Shown here: in pieces, positions 63,917 through 64,000 of the stretch | Layout of the letters: every line of letters starts with the position of its first letter | Position numbering within the stretch: the first letter of the stretch is position 1 | DNA from: Bacillota bacterium | GTDB taxonomy: Bacteria > Bacillota > Clostridia > DSM-8532 | DNA length: 64,000 nucleotides | Reading direction: 5' to 3' | Assembly: GCA_023415825.1 (NCBI GenBank) | Contig: JAEZJF010000019.1 | Coordinates: forward strand, 62,001 to 126,000 | The notes under the pieces: generated by a model | What the model saw: the letters and a program-made list of their open reading frames with translations, nothing else | Database searches by the model: none | What the model was told of the DNA's origin: nothing | Program-made: the position numbers and the translations under genes

Positions 63917-64000
63917 AAGAATTTAATTTGGATACCATCCCTCATATAGACCAAATGACAGGCATAAATGGTATCTTTCACCAGGGCTGCAAGGCCATGC
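63913..64000 (+). CDS. Start of an unidentified gene, cut by window edge
   Basis: An open frame starts with an ATGA overlap on citE and runs off the window after 29 codons (MKEFNLDTIPHIDQMTG...). By operon logic the citrate lyase alpha subunit (citF) could be expected, but the visible residues do not show its usual N-terminus, so I do not assign it. Confidence 0.5.
   Translation, partial: MKEFNLDTIPHIDQMTGINGIFHQGCKAM

Noticed and set aside
63913..64000. citF, citrate lyase alpha subunit
   Set aside because: Expected from gene order, but the 29 visible residues do not match the usual CitF start; left unassigned.
1..64000. CRISPR arrays, transposases, integrases, phage genes, rRNA or riboswitches
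   Set aside because: None was seen. The only spaced repeats are the tRNA-Ser fragments, the lipoprotein tandem repeat and operator sites.

Overview
The window reads as a chromosomal segment from a Gram-positive, low-to-moderate GC Firmicute, most likely a glycan-degrading anaerobic member of the Clostridia. The support is: lipoprotein sugar-binding proteins, YesM/YesN-type two-component systems, a class B sortase with an NPKTADSG-type sorting signal, consensus sigma-A promoters, strong AGGAGG ribosome sites, frequent TTG/GTG starts, and citrate lyase genes. No integrase, transposase, phage gene or CRISPR array was seen.

Layout. 1-1 kb: 3' end of a secreted esterase with a FIMAH-like tail. 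1.1-8.5 kb: DapA-family lyase, FAD oxidoreductase, AraC-type response regulator, sensor kinase, lipoprotein. 8.6-12.8 kb (minus strand): MarR regulator plus a heterodimeric ABC exporter. 13.06-22.2 kb: a response regulator/kinase/sugar-binding lipoprotein operon followed by a complete CUT2 (YtfQRT-YjfF-like) sugar transporter. 22.2-41.3 kb: a 19-kb glycan-utilisation island with a CUT1 transporter without ATPase, two GH65 phosphorylases, a LacI regulator, a wall-anchored binding protein, a beta-helix glycosidase, a permease, a DUF362 protein, a class B sortase with a cadherin-like domain, an AraC regulator and an esterase. This island is bracketed by the two halves of a broken tRNA-Ser. 41.3-42.5 kb: an AT-rich lipoprotein gene and an intact tRNA-Ser(GGA). 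42.8-51.1 kb: MATE exporter, kinase/regulator pair and a second ATPase-less CUT1 transporter. 51.1-64 kb: a divergent locus under a second LacI regulator, with a third ATPase-less CUT1 transporter, three ADP-ribosylglycohydrolase-family proteins, a ribokinase, an AbrB-type membrane protein, and citrate lyase CitD and CitE, running off the right edge.

How it fits together. Two LacI regulons can be read from operators placed just downstream of -10 boxes. LacI-1 (30.4 kb) is matched to TTTANCGNTAAA at three promoters, all inside the 19-kb island. LacI-2 (57 kb) is matched to AAACCGGTTT at the two divergent operons of the right-hand locus, each 11 nt from the -10 box. Each of the four transporter-linked binding-protein genes is followed by a hairpin. 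The right-hand locus looks like a ribosyl-conjugate catabolic system (import, glycosidic cleavage, ribose phosphorylation) joined to citrate-lyase-type chemistry. I do not recognise it as a described pathway, and it is the best candidate here for something new.
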